NCBI GenBank assembly: GCA_049969475.1 | Contig: JBMFOU010000001.1 | Coordinates: 124,001-188,000, forward strand | DNA from: UBA2030 sp049969475 | GTDB taxonomy: Bacteria > Bacteroidota > Bacteroidia > Bacteroidales > TTA-H9 | Length of the DNA: 64,000 nt | Reading direction: 5' to 3' | Part shown: positions 16,555 to 25,247 of the stretch, in pieces | Numbering within the stretch: position 1 is the first letter of the stretch | Layout of the letters: each line of letters begins with the position of its first letter | The notes under the pieces: generated by a model | Databases searched by the model: none | What the model saw: only the letters and a program-made list of their open reading frames with translations | What the model was told of the DNA's origin: nothing | Made by a program: the position numbers and the translations under genes

Positions 16555-19085
16555 TTACGAGGGTTTGGTTGGGTGATTTCCTTTACAATTCGTTCGAGGT
16601 CGGCAGGTTTAAAGGGTTTACTGATGTAGTCGTCGAGTCCTGCCTCGAAGCATTTCTCCCGATCATCTTTCATGGCATTGGCCGTTAAAGCTACTATACG
16701 GGTTCGTTGCCCTCCTCTCTGCTTTTCAATCTCCCTTATCAGCCGGGTGGCTTCCAGCCCATCCATTTCTGGCATCATTATATCCATAAGGATTAGATCG
16801 TAATGATTTTGACTAAATTTCTCCACGGCTACTTTTCCATTGGGAGCTACATCGGCCGTGTAGCCCATTTTTTGGATAACCATAAGCGCCACTTTCTGGT
16901 TTACAAGGTTATCTTCGGCAAGCAGGATATGCATAGATTTCAGATTTTTGTTTGAATCTTGTTCATGAACAGCCATGGTAGTGTCTGTCGAGGTTTTTAA
17001 TGCACTATTGGCTGAGGAATCGATAGCCGATGGTTGCGACTCCTGGTTAACTAGCGAAGGTTTCTTCTGCACAGGTTCTCCCAGTTCAAACGGAAGGGTG
17101 AACCAAAATGAAGAACCCACTCCTTTCTGGCTTTCTATGTCAATGGTTCCGCCCATCAGTTCTACCAAGTTTTTCGATATGGCCAGTCCGAGGCCCGTGC
17201 CGCCGAAGCGTCGGGTGAACGACACATCTGATTGGGTAAAGGGTTGGAAAAGTAAGGGTACCTGTTCCTTGTCTACCCCAATGCCGCTGTCTGATACTTC
17301 AAATCTTACTACGGAGCGGTTACCCAAGCGGTCTACATTAGATAATTGCAAGCGAACAAATCCTTCATGGGTAAACTTTATGGCATTGTTTATCAGGTTA
17401 ATAAGTATCTGCTTGAGTCGGGTGGGGTCGCCGATTACAAACTCAGGTACAAAAGGTGAAATATTGTACGAGAAGCTGAGTTTCTTTTCTTCAGCTTTCA
17501 ATTTCATGAGTTTAACTACACCTTCAACCTCCTCATGCAGGTTAAAGTTTACTTGCTCTATCTGCAGTTTCCCTGATTCAATACGCGAGATATCAAGAAT
17601 TTCGTTAATGATTTTCAGAAGACTATCAGCCGACGAGACAATTATATTGACAGCATCTTCTTGTTCTTTGTTAAGCTGAGTGGTTTTCAGAAGGTTGGCC
17701 ATGCCAACTATTCCGTTCATTGGTGTACGGATTTCATGGCTCATATTAGCCAGGAAGAGGGATTTATATTGGGTCGCTTCTTCAGCTTTGGCCTTGGCTT
17801 CCAGTAGCTCCCGATTAATTTTTTCCAGGCTTTGGTTTTGCCTTCTGATTTCCAGCTCCTGGGCTTTAATGTCTTCGTTCTGTTTGGCTATTATTCGCAT
17901 AGCCCGGCGTTTTTGCCAGATTTGGATAAGTAGAATTAAAATAAGAATTAGCTGAACAATGGAGATTATGAGCAATGCATTCCAGCTTAGCTGGCTCCTA
18001 CTCAAAAGCCCTCCTTTCTCATATTTAGTATGCATCAGCGAGCTTAGCCTGGCGGCTGTTTCCTGGTGTTTAGTTTGAGATACCCTGATTTCGTTCAATC
18101 CTGAGATAAATCCCCTGGTGGAAAAGTCGATGTTGGTTTTTTGTTTGCTGGCATTTAAGATAGAGTCCTTTTTCCGGAGTAATATTTCTTTGAAAAGGCT
18201 GGTATGGTTTGCCCCTTCCATTGCAAGGACTTCATCAATAATCTGGTTTGGACTGATGGTTAGATAATTTTGAGGCGCATGATCGGTAAGGAAAATGGTT
18301 GCCTGAAAGCATGTGGGATAATCGGTCGACTGAGGAAGCGAAGCTGCAAGGTCGTTGAGCCAGGCTCTCTGCGACGATTCATCTGCTTGGGGGAGTAGAT
18401 AAGGTAGGGTTTTGAGATAAGTTTCCACTACGTCATTGTATTGACTTAGCGATTTGAAGGTGTTAATAGCTCGTTTTAGTGTTTCCGAGGCCTTGGCAAA
18501 TTGATTCATATGGGCATATCCATAAGCCATGCAAGCAAGGGTAATCCCTTTGTATTTGATGAGCCCGAAATCGTTGGTGATAGTCAACGCCTGATTAAGT
18601 TGGTTTACAGCATCTTCAAACCTATTGAGTTGAAAATTTGCTTTTGCATGTAAGAGTCGGGTTTTAATGAAAAAGGTATCTTTGGCAACGGTCCATTCAG
18701 GCAATTGCAGCAATTCATAAGTTCTATTGATAAGTTCTAGTGCCACAGAGGGTCGGTCGCTTTCAAGATAGGCATTGGCTGTGGACAAAATGATTTCGAC
18801 CCTCCAGTGGTATTCGTTATTTGTATTTAGTTGGTCAAGAAGGGTTCCGTAAAGTGCTGCCTCGTATGGAAGTTCATACGCACTGAGTGTGAGCAGTAAT
18901 CTTTCTTCTGCTGAGGTACCATTGAGGAGTTTTTTTTGTGCAAGAAGATTGATTAGACTATCAATTTGAGATAATTTGCTGGTAAAGAAATGGTTTGGGT
19001 AAGCCGCAGGCAGGGCAGCAGAATATAGAAATGGACTTAGAAAGAGTGACAGAATGATATAAAGGAAACCCTTACGTATGCTCAT
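16551..19085 (-). CDS. hybrid histidine kinase with periplasmic TPR-like sensor
   Basis: This 844-residue protein has a signal-like N-terminus and a helical, TPR-like periplasmic region (about residues 30-330). One membrane segment (near 365-390, IVQLILILILLIQIW) is followed by a coiled coil and a HisKA domain with phospho-acceptor His450 in MSHEIRTPMNG. The HATPase domain (about 555-680) has the N, G1 (DSGIGV) and G2 (GGTGLGLAIS) boxes, and a C-terminal receiver has LMDIMMPEMDG. TPR-like sensor kinases of this type are frequent in Bacteroidota; the ligand is unknown. No output regulator is adjacent. A second hybrid kinase lies 54 bp upstream on the same strand with its own promoter box. Confidence 0.92.
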   Translation of the reverse strand: MSIRKGFLYIILSLFLSPFLYSAALPAAYPNHFFTSKLSQIDSLINLLAQKKLLNGTSAEERLLLTLSAYELPYEAALYGTLLDQLNTNNEYHWRVEIILSTANAYLESDRPSVALELINRTYELLQLPEWTVAKDTFFIKTRLLHAKANFQLNRFEDAVNQLNQALTITNDFGLIKYKGITLACMAYGYAHMNQFAKASETLKRAINTFKSLSQYNDVVETYLKTLPYLLPQADESSQRAWLNDLAASLPQSTDYPTCFQATIFLTDHAPQNYLTISPNQIIDEVLAMEGANHTSLFKEILLRKKDSILNASKQKTNIDFSTRGFISGLNEIRVSQTKHQETAARLSSLMHTKYEKGGLLSRSQLSWNALLIISIVQLILILILLIQIWQKRRAMRIIAKQNEDIKAQELEIRRQNQSLEKINRELLEAKAKAEEATQYKSLFLANMSHEIRTPMNGIVGMANLLKTTQLNKEQEDAVNIIVSSADSLLKIINEILDISRIESGKLQIEQVNFNLHEEVEGVVKLMKLKAEEKKLSFSYNISPFVPEFVIGDPTRLKQILINLINNAIKFTHEGFVRLQLSNVDRLGNRSVVRFEVSDSGIGVDKEQVPLLFQPFTQSDVSFTRRFGGTGLGLAISKNLVELMGGTIDIESQKGVGSSFWFTLPFELGEPVQKKPSLVNQESQPSAIDSSANSALKTSTDTTMAVHEQDSNKNLKSMHILLAEDNLVNQKVALMVIQKMGYTADVAPNGKVAVEKFSQNHYDLILMDIMMPEMDGLEATRLIREIEKQRGGQRTRIVALTANAMKDDREKCFEAGLDDYISKPFKPADLERIVKEITQPNPRN

Positions 19086-19089
19086 AGTA

Positions 19090-19097
19090 CAAAATTA
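19090..19097 (-). promoter_or_regulatory. -7 box for the TPR-type kinase gene
   Basis: On the minus strand TAATTTTG fits TAnnTTTG just 4 bp before the ATG at 19085, so the transcript would be nearly leaderless or the match is chance. Confidence 0.3.
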
Positions 19098-19139
19098 TAA
19101 TTTTTTAGTGCTGGAAAGGCCGAGCTATTCACTTGAGCA

Positions 19140-21071
19140 CTAAAAGAAGCGATTTAGTATTTTTTTAAAGTCATCGAATCGGAAAGGCTTACTCAGGTAA
19201 TCGTCCATACCGGCTGCCAGGCAAGCTTTTCGGTCAGATGGGAGAGCATTGGCAGTTAAAGCAATAATCTTAACAGGCTTTCTGTTTTCTTCTTTCTCAA
19301 TCTGCCGGATCAGGCGAGTCGCTTCCAATCCGTTCAGTACTGGCATTTGTATATCCATCACGATTACATCATAAGATGTTTCTTTGAACCGCGTGATGGC
19401 TTCCTGGCCGTTTTCTGCTATTTGGAATTGGTGTCCTAGCTTGTGGATAGTGGCGGCTGCTACTTTTTGGTTAAGTATGTTGTCTTCAACAATCAATATT
19501 TTTAGAGGCCTGGTTTGGGTTTTACCTTCTTTTGTGTGGATAATCTGGGCGTCGTCTGTGGGTGCCTGGGCTGGTATCTCGGCGGGCAGGGTAAACCAAA
19601 AATTGGCTCCTTTGCCTTCTTGACTAACAACACCAATCTCGCCTCCCATGAGGGTTATCAAAGTTTTACAAATAGCTAGACCCAAGCCTGTGCCTTCGTA
19701 AACATTTTTTTGCTGGTGAGCTTGATAAAAGGGTATGAATAATTCACGCTGCTTATTTTCGTCGATGCCAGGCCCGGTATCTTTTACGCTAAACCAGAGA
19801 ATGACTTTCTCTGATTCTATTTTTTGAAGGTTAACGGTTATTCTCACCAGGCCTTCTTTGGTGAATTTTAATGCATTGTTGAGTAGGTTGTTTAAAACTT
19901 GTCGGATACGCAGACCATCAGCTACCAAGTGTGATGGAATGCGAGCATCAATACTCAGTATGATTTCCAGGTTTTTTTCTTTAGCCCTGGGTTTAAAGAG
20001 AGTGACTATATCTTTGAGTAGTGTTCGCAGGTCGAAAGACGCTGGAGAAATTTTTATTTGTCCCGATTCGATGCGGGCAAAATCGAGCACTTCGTTAAGC
20101 AGGTCGAGCAAACCCGTTGCGGATTCGTGGATGACTCCAAGCCCTTCCATGATTTCATCCGGATGGCTGGTTTCCTGGAGCATTTCACTCATGCTGAGAA
20201 TGCCACTCATCGGAGTTCTAATTTCATGGCTGAGCCGGGCAAGAAAATCTTCCACCTGCCTGCATTTGGTGCGAGCCTCCCTAAGGTCTTCCTGCAGTTG
20301 CTTTAGGTCTTGTTTTTGAATCCTGATATCCCGGCAAACAATTTGATATTCTGATAGCTCTCCTCTTTCGTTGTAAATGGCCCGTAAAATATGATTTACC
20401 CAAAATTCATCGTCCTGGTCGCTGGTTTCGAGTCTGTGTTCGAACTGGACAATGGGATGCTCTGAGTTCAGCTTGTCGAGTGCAGCGTGGGCTACTTCCA
20501 GATCGGCAGGCACCACCCAGTTGAAAAAGTTCGACCCTAATAGTGATTGTTCTTTCTTTTTTAGAATTTTAAGAGCTGTATTATTGGCGAATGTAATATT
20601 AAAATCGGGGCTCAGCCGGAAAATCAGATCAGTTTGGTCTTCAATAATATTCAGGTAGCGGGCTCTTTCCTGCCTGAGTTCGTTTTGTACTCGCTTAAGG
20701 TCCAGAAAAACATTCACCTTGCTAAGCATAATGTCTGGGTGCACGGGTTTGATGATGTAATCCACTGCACCTGTTTTGTAACCCTTAAATATGCTTAGCT
20801 GATCGAAGTGTACTGCCGTAAGGAAAATTACAGGTGAGTGAGCATTGAGCGGGTGTTTTCGTATTTTCTCGGCCAGAGCAAATCCATCACCTTCCGGAAA
20901 CTCGATATCGAGAATCATGACAGCCAAATCGTATTGGGAGGCTATTTGCAATGCTGTATTAAAATCTTGGGCAGTATGAATGACTGCATCGCTCGATTTC
21001 AAGATTTCCTTAATTCTGATGAGGTTTTCGGGTATATCGTCTGCCAGCAGAATATGTAAGGATTCATTCAT
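19140..21071 (-). CDS. cytoplasmic hybrid histidine kinase (REC-PAS-HisKA-HATPase-REC)
   Basis: This 643-residue soluble protein has no membrane segment. The N-terminal receiver (residues 5-125) has acidic residues at 11-12, Asp55 in MILDIEFPEG and Lys in IKPVHP. A PAS domain follows (about 140-260), then a short coiled coil, HisKA with His282 in LSHEIRTPMSG, HATPase with DTGPGID and GTGLGLAICK, and a C-terminal receiver with VMDIQMPVLNG. Such proteins take phosphate or a signal through the first receiver and pass it on. No Hpt protein or DNA-binding regulator is next to it. The partner may be the kinase at 16551-19085, transcribed in the same direction. Confidence 0.92.
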   Translation of the reverse strand: MNESLHILLADDIPENLIRIKEILKSSDAVIHTAQDFNTALQIASQYDLAVMILDIEFPEGDGFALAEKIRKHPLNAHSPVIFLTAVHFDQLSIFKGYKTGAVDYIIKPVHPDIMLSKVNVFLDLKRVQNELRQERARYLNIIEDQTDLIFRLSPDFNITFANNTALKILKKKEQSLLGSNFFNWVVPADLEVAHAALDKLNSEHPIVQFEHRLETSDQDDEFWVNHILRAIYNERGELSEYQIVCRDIRIQKQDLKQLQEDLREARTKCRQVEDFLARLSHEIRTPMSGILSMSEMLQETSHPDEIMEGLGVIHESATGLLDLLNEVLDFARIESGQIKISPASFDLRTLLKDIVTLFKPRAKEKNLEIILSIDARIPSHLVADGLRIRQVLNNLLNNALKFTKEGLVRITVNLQKIESEKVILWFSVKDTGPGIDENKQRELFIPFYQAHQQKNVYEGTGLGLAICKTLITLMGGEIGVVSQEGKGANFWFTLPAEIPAQAPTDDAQIIHTKEGKTQTRPLKILIVEDNILNQKVAAATIHKLGHQFQIAENGQEAITRFKETSYDVIVMDIQMPVLNGLEATRLIRQIEKEENRKPVKIIALTANALPSDRKACLAAGMDDYLSKPFRFDDFKKILNRFF

Positions 21072-21114
21072 ACAATGGGGAGTTTTAGGACAAAACCAAA
21101 TATCACCTAATCTA

Positions 21115-21122
21115 CAAAAGTA
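21115..21122 (-). promoter_or_regulatory. -7 box for the cytoplasmic kinase gene
   Basis: On the minus strand TACTTTTG fits TAnnTTTG, 43 bp upstream of the ATG at 21071. No clear -33 element. Confidence 0.45.
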
Positions 21123-21179
21123 TATGGTTTTGGCTTTTTTTGTCCTATGTAAGAGAAAAACTTATAAGTTTTTAGATTT

Positions 21180-21199
21180 AGGGGGTGCCCCCTGGGGGG
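21180..21199. repeat. G/C-run inverted repeat upstream of tRNA-Arg
   Basis: AGGGGG, TG, CCCCCT and GGGGGG follow each other, so the C run can pair with either G run. It ends where the -33 element of the tRNA promoter begins. Confidence 0.6.
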
Positions 21200-21230
21200 T
21201 TGCGAGAGCCTGCATATTTTTATAATTTTG
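21199..21230 (+). promoter_or_regulatory. promoter of tRNA-Arg
   Basis: GTTG (21199-21202), a 20-bp spacer and TAATTTTG (21223-21230) match the Bacteroidota sigma-A promoter TTTG-N19/21-TAnnTTTG. The tRNA begins 13 bp downstream. Confidence 0.75.
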
Positions 21231-21243
21231 CAACAGGAAAAAC

Positions 21244-21317
21244 GGCCCCGTAGTTCAGCTGAATAGAACGTCAGATTCCGGTTCTGAAAGTCGGGGGTTT
21301 GAATCCCTCCGGGGTCG
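21244..21317 (+). tRNA. tRNA-Arg (anticodon CCG)
   Basis: This 74-nt cloverleaf has acceptor GGCCCCG/CGGGGTC (one G-T pair), discriminator G, anticodon stem TCAGA/TCTGA with loop TTCCGGT (anticodon CCG, reads CGG), and T arm GGGGGTTTGAATCCCTC. No CCA is encoded. Confidence 0.92.
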
Positions 21318-21324
21318 CTTAAAG

Positions 21325-21357
21325 GCGGAGCAGGCCATGTTGCTCCGCTTCTTTTTT
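21325..21357 (+). terminator. terminator of tRNA-Arg
   Basis: A perfect 8-bp stem (GCGGAGCA/TGCTCCGC) with an 8-nt loop is followed by TTCTTTTTT. Confidence 0.85.
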
Positions 21358-21376
21358 ACGACTAATAGCTTTTTGC

Positions 21377-23329
21377 ATGATTACGGTCCATCGCTTGAGC
21401 ATTCATTACACAGGTAATCCCGTTTTTGAGGATGTGTCTTTTGTTATAGGCGATCGCGACCGCATAGGCCTGGTAGGAAAAAATGGAGCAGGAAAAACCA
21501 CTTTGTTGAAAATTCTTTGTGGTCAGCTAAGCCCTGACACGGGTGATATTATTCGTTCCCAGGATACAACTATCGGTTATCTTCCTCAGGAAATGAATAT
21601 TTCCTCCCGCAAAACCGTACTGGAAGAAGCTATGACCGCCTTTCAGAGAATTCTGGAACTTCAGGTGCAGGCAGATAAACTCCTGGAGCAAATTTCGTTG
21701 CGGGAAGATTATGAATCGCTGGAATATCAACGTTTGCTTCATCGGCTCGAAGAACTCAATGCTCAGATTCATACTCAGGGAGCTTCTAATCTGGAGTCAG
21801 AAGCAGCCCGTGTGCTCGATGGGCTGGGGTTTAGTGATGCGGATCTCTCCAGATCTATGACAGAATTTAGTAGTGGGTGGCAGATGAGGGTAGAACTAGC
21901 AAAAATCTTGCTTCAAAATCCTTCTGTCATACTACTCGACGAACCCACCAATCATCTTGATATTGAAGCTATAGCATGGCTCGAAGACTGGATAGCCTCA
22001 TACCGGGGAGCCCTCGTCGTGGTTTCGCACGATAGAGCTTTTCTCGACAATATAACCAACCGCACCATTGAGATTAGTCAGGGCCGGATTTATGATTTCA
22101 AATGCAGCTACAGCGAATATGTCGTTCAGCGGCAGGAGCAGCTTGAGCAACAATTGGCAGCATACGAGAATCAGCAAAGACAAATTGCCCAGATTGAAAG
22201 ATTTATTGAACGTTTCCGATATAAAGCTACCAAGGCCCGGCAGGTTCAGTCGCGCCTGAAGATGCTGGAAAGAATGGATAAAGTGGAAGTTGAAAGCATT
22301 GATCACTCTACTATCGCTTTCCGCTTCCCTCCTGCTCCTCACAGCGGCAAGGTGGTGCTTGAAATCAAAAATCTGTCGAAGAGCTATGGTGACAAACCGG
22401 TTTTGAAAAATATTGATTTTACGCTTTTACGTGGTGAAAAGGTGGCTTTTGTGGGCCGCAATGGAGAAGGCAAAACCACACTCTCGCGAATAATTGCGGC
22501 AGGTCTCGATTATGAGGGCAGCCTCAAATTGGGTCATAATGTTTCGATAGGCTACTATGCCCAAAATCAAACCGATTTACTCAATCTTGATAAAACAGTT
22601 TTCGATACCCTCGATGAAATAGCTCGCGGGGAGGTGCGCACCCGCCTCAAGGCCATCCTGGGAGCCTTTCTCTTCAGAGGAGAGGATGTCGATAAAAAAG
22701 TGAAAGTTCTCTCGGGTGGTGAAAAAGCCCGACTTGCCCTTGCCCGCTTGCTGCTGGAACCTGTCAACCTGCTGGTGCTCGACGAGCCCACCAACCATCT
22801 CGACATGCTTTCCAAAGATATCCTTAAAGCTGCTTTGCTTGATTACACCGGGGCTTTGATCGTGGTTTCGCATGACAGGGATTTTCTTCAAGGGCTGACC
22901 ACCCGGGTGGTTGAATTTCGCAATCAGGGTGTTAAAGAATACCTTGGAGATATTTATGATTTTCTGGAGTCTCGCAAATTATTGCATCTGAGGGATTTGG
23001 AGGCCAATATCGGTTCCCGAAAAGAAGCCCCAGCCGAGGAAGAGCCGTCAGGAAAAGCTTCTTACGAGAAAAAGAAATCCTTTGAGCGCGAAAAACGACG
23101 ATTGATCAGCCAGATTAGCCGTTGTGAGGAGCAGATCGAGAAGGCCGAAGCCGAGCTTGCCGAGATGGACCATCAACTTTCGGCTCCGGAGCAATATCAT
23201 GATGTGATTACCTCCAAAGACTTTTTTGATCGTTACAATTATCTGAAAAACAAGATAGACCGCCTAATGGAGGAATGGGAGCAATTGCAAACATCCCTGA
23301 GTGATTTCGAAAGCTCAGAAAGTGCGTAA
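21377..23329 (+). CDS. ABC-F family ATPase (Uup/EttA-like)
   Basis: This 650-residue soluble protein has two ABC ATPase domains. The first has Walker A GKNGAGKT (residues 34-41), signature SSGWQ and Walker B LLDEPTNHLD; the second has GRNGEGKT near residue 358, LSGGEKARLALA and LVLDEPTNHLD. Between them is the ABC-F linker, rich in Arg, Lys and Gln, and at the end a Uup-type coiled-coil domain. ABC-F proteins act on ribosomes (translation factors or antibiotic protection). Which subfamily this is cannot be settled here; the C-terminal coiled coil favours Uup. Its 3' end overlaps the convergent prenyl synthetase gene by 15 bp. Confidence 0.92.
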   Translation: MITVHRLSIHYTGNPVFEDVSFVIGDRDRIGLVGKNGAGKTTLLKILCGQLSPDTGDIIRSQDTTIGYLPQEMNISSRKTVLEEAMTAFQRILELQVQADKLLEQISLREDYESLEYQRLLHRLEELNAQIHTQGASNLESEAARVLDGLGFSDADLSRSMTEFSSGWQMRVELAKILLQNPSVILLDEPTNHLDIEAIAWLEDWIASYRGALVVVSHDRAFLDNITNRTIEISQGRIYDFKCSYSEYVVQRQEQLEQQLAAYENQQRQIAQIERFIERFRYKATKARQVQSRLKMLERMDKVEVESIDHSTIAFRFPPAPHSGKVVLEIKNLSKSYGDKPVLKNIDFTLLRGEKVAFVGRNGEGKTTLSRIIAAGLDYEGSLKLGHNVSIGYYAQNQTDLLNLDKTVFDTLDEIARGEVRTRLKAILGAFLFRGEDVDKKVKVLSGGEKARLALARLLLEPVNLLVLDEPTNHLDMLSKDILKAALLDYTGALIVVSHDRDFLQGLTTRVVEFRNQGVKEYLGDIYDFLESRKLLHLRDLEANIGSRKEAPAEEEPSGKASYEKKKSFEREKRRLISQISRCEEQIEKAEAELAEMDHQLSAPEQYHDVITSKDFFDRYNYLKNKIDRLMEEWEQLQTSLSDFESSESA

Positions 23330-24292
23330 TGCCAGTTGCTGGATAAATTTCTCCAATTCAGCCCGGGCTTCAGGGCTAACGCTGAGTGCCTGAAAAGCTT
23401 CATGGGCTTTCTGATAATATTCATCTACGAGATTATATGCCATTTCTTTTACACGAAGTTGGTTATAGATGCTGACGACTCTTTGTATTTTTTCCTTAGG
23501 CGACCATGTGTCGGATGAGAAATAGCTATCGAGTTCCTGGCGCTGCGCTGCGTCGGCAAGTTCATACGCCTTTAAATACAGAAAGGTTTTTTTTCGGGTT
23601 AAAATATCGTTGCCAATCGATTTTCCGAATTTGTTCTGATCGGCATACACATCAAGTACATCGTCGATAAGCTGGAAAGCCAGACCTATGTATAATCCTA
23701 CTGAGTAAAGAAGGTCAGCATCTGTAGCGGAAGCCCGGGCCAGGATGGCTCCGGTTTTAAGAGCCGTGGCAGGCAGAACCGCTGTTTTAAGCCGAATCAT
23801 CTCCAGATATTCCTCAATGCTTACCTCTCTCCTCGATTCAAATTCCATGTCGAGCTGCTGCCCTTCGCAAACCTCGATAGCTGTGCGGTTGAAAAGGGGG
23901 AGAATGAGAGGTAGCAAGTCGGGTTCGCATCGGCAAAGAAAATCATAAGCCAGCGCAAACATGGTGTCGCCGCTCAGGATGGCCAGGTTGGCATTCCATT
24001 TCTTATAAACAGTTTCGCGGTTGCGTCGCAGGGGGGCCTGGTCCATAATGTCATCGTGAACCAGGGTAAAGTTGTGGAATATTTCAATTCCGATGGCCGG
24101 GTGAAGAGCTTTTTGAATATCGCCACCAAACATGTCGCAGGCCAACAGGGTAAGGGCCGGACGCATCCTTTTCCCTCCCTGATGCATGGTATAAGAGATG
24201 GGGGCATATAGTGAGGCTGGAGTCCCCTTAAAGGGTATCCGTTCAATTTCTTCGTTGATAAGTTTCTGGATGTATTCGAGTGTGTGCGGCAT
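23315..24292 (-). CDS. trans-type polyprenyl diphosphate synthase
   Basis: This 325-residue enzyme adds isopentenyl diphosphate units to an allylic diphosphate. It has the first aspartate-rich motif DDIMD (Asp80, 81, 84) followed by RR, and the second LIDDVLDVYAD, plus GGKRMRP for substrate binding. Bacteroidota use such enzymes for the quinone side chain or short prenyl chains; product length cannot be set from the sequence. It lies 43 bp downstream of rfbA and may be the last gene of a minus-strand run beginning with the phosphofructokinase. Confidence 0.9.
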   Translation of the reverse strand: MPHTLEYIQKLINEEIERIPFKGTPASLYAPISYTMHQGGKRMRPALTLLACDMFGGDIQKALHPAIGIEIFHNFTLVHDDIMDQAPLRRNRETVYKKWNANLAILSGDTMFALAYDFLCRCEPDLLPLILPLFNRTAIEVCEGQQLDMEFESRREVSIEEYLEMIRLKTAVLPATALKTGAILARASATDADLLYSVGLYIGLAFQLIDDVLDVYADQNKFGKSIGNDILTRKKTFLYLKAYELADAAQRQELDSYFSSDTWSPKEKIQRVVSIYNQLRVKEMAYNLVDEYYQKAHEAFQALSVSPEARAELEKFIQQLALRTF

Positions 24293-24335
24293 GAATCGAT
24301 AAGGGCAGGTTAGTAAAATATTATAGAATTGGTTC

Positions 24336-25199
24336 TTATTCCTGAGCTACTTTCTGGAGATATTTTCCATAACCACTCTTCAGGAGAGGTTCGGCCAGGC
24401 TGAGCAATTGTTCGCGTGTGATAAACCCACGCCGGTAGGCTACTTCCTCAATACAACCAATCATGAGTCCCTGACGGTTTTGAATAACTTCTACAAATTG
24501 CCCTGCCTGAAGCAAAGAATCGAAAGTACCGGTGTCGAGCCAGGCCGTACCGCGGCTCAGAATGCCTACATGTAATTTGCCTTTTTCAAGATAGTATTTG
24601 TTTACATCTGTTATTTCGTACTCTCCCCTGGCACTGGCCTTTATACTTTTGGCCACCTCTATTACTGAATTGTCGTAAAAATAGAGCCCTGGAACCGCAT
24701 AATTGCTCTTGGGTTGTTTGGGCTTTTCTTCGATGCTGATTGCTTTCAGGTTTTCGTCAAATTCTACTACGCCATAACGTTCGGGGTCACTTACATGATA
24801 AGCGAATACGATGCCTCCGTCGGGGTCGTTTGACTCTAATAGCAATTCCTGAAGGCCGCGTCCATAGAAAATGTTGTCACCCAGAATGAGGCAAACCTTA
24901 TCGTTGCCGATAAATTTTTCTCCAATTACAAATGCCTGAGCCAGCCCATTGGGTACTTCCTGAACGGCGTATTGAAAATTACATCCCAATCGGCTTCCAT
25001 CACCCAAAAGCTTTTCAAAGTTGGGCAAATCATGGGGAGTCGAAATTATCAGAATTTCCCTGATGTCGGCCATCATGAGCACCGACAGGGGATAGTAAAT
25101 CATGGGCTTATCATAGATGGGCATAAGCTGTTTGCTAACGGCAAGCGTCAACGGATGCAGGCGTGTACCTGAACCACCGGCCAAGATGATACCTTTCAT
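24336..25199 (-). CDS. rfbA: glucose-1-phosphate thymidylyltransferase
   Basis: This 287-residue nucleotidyltransferase converts glucose 1-phosphate and dTTP to dTDP-glucose, the first step to dTDP-rhamnose. The motifs are GGSGTRLHPLT at the N-terminus, KQLMPIYDKPMIYYPLS, LGDNIFYG, EEKP and WLDTGTFDSLL. It is the standard length for RmlA. The other rml genes are not adjacent, so the pathway is split in this genome. It lies 48 bp downstream of the RND exporter gene, same strand. Confidence 0.94.
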   Translation of the reverse strand: MKGIILAGGSGTRLHPLTLAVSKQLMPIYDKPMIYYPLSVLMMADIREILIISTPHDLPNFEKLLGDGSRLGCNFQYAVQEVPNGLAQAFVIGEKFIGNDKVCLILGDNIFYGRGLQELLLESNDPDGGIVFAYHVSDPERYGVVEFDENLKAISIEEKPKQPKSNYAVPGLYFYDNSVIEVAKSIKASARGEYEITDVNKYYLEKGKLHVGILSRGTAWLDTGTFDSLLQAGQFVEVIQNRQGLMIGCIEEVAYRRGFITREQLLSLAEPLLKSGYGKYLQKVAQE

Positions 25200-25247
25200 G
25201 ACAGAAGTTTTTCGGTTTATTGACAGTAAAATTAAAACAAATCAAAA

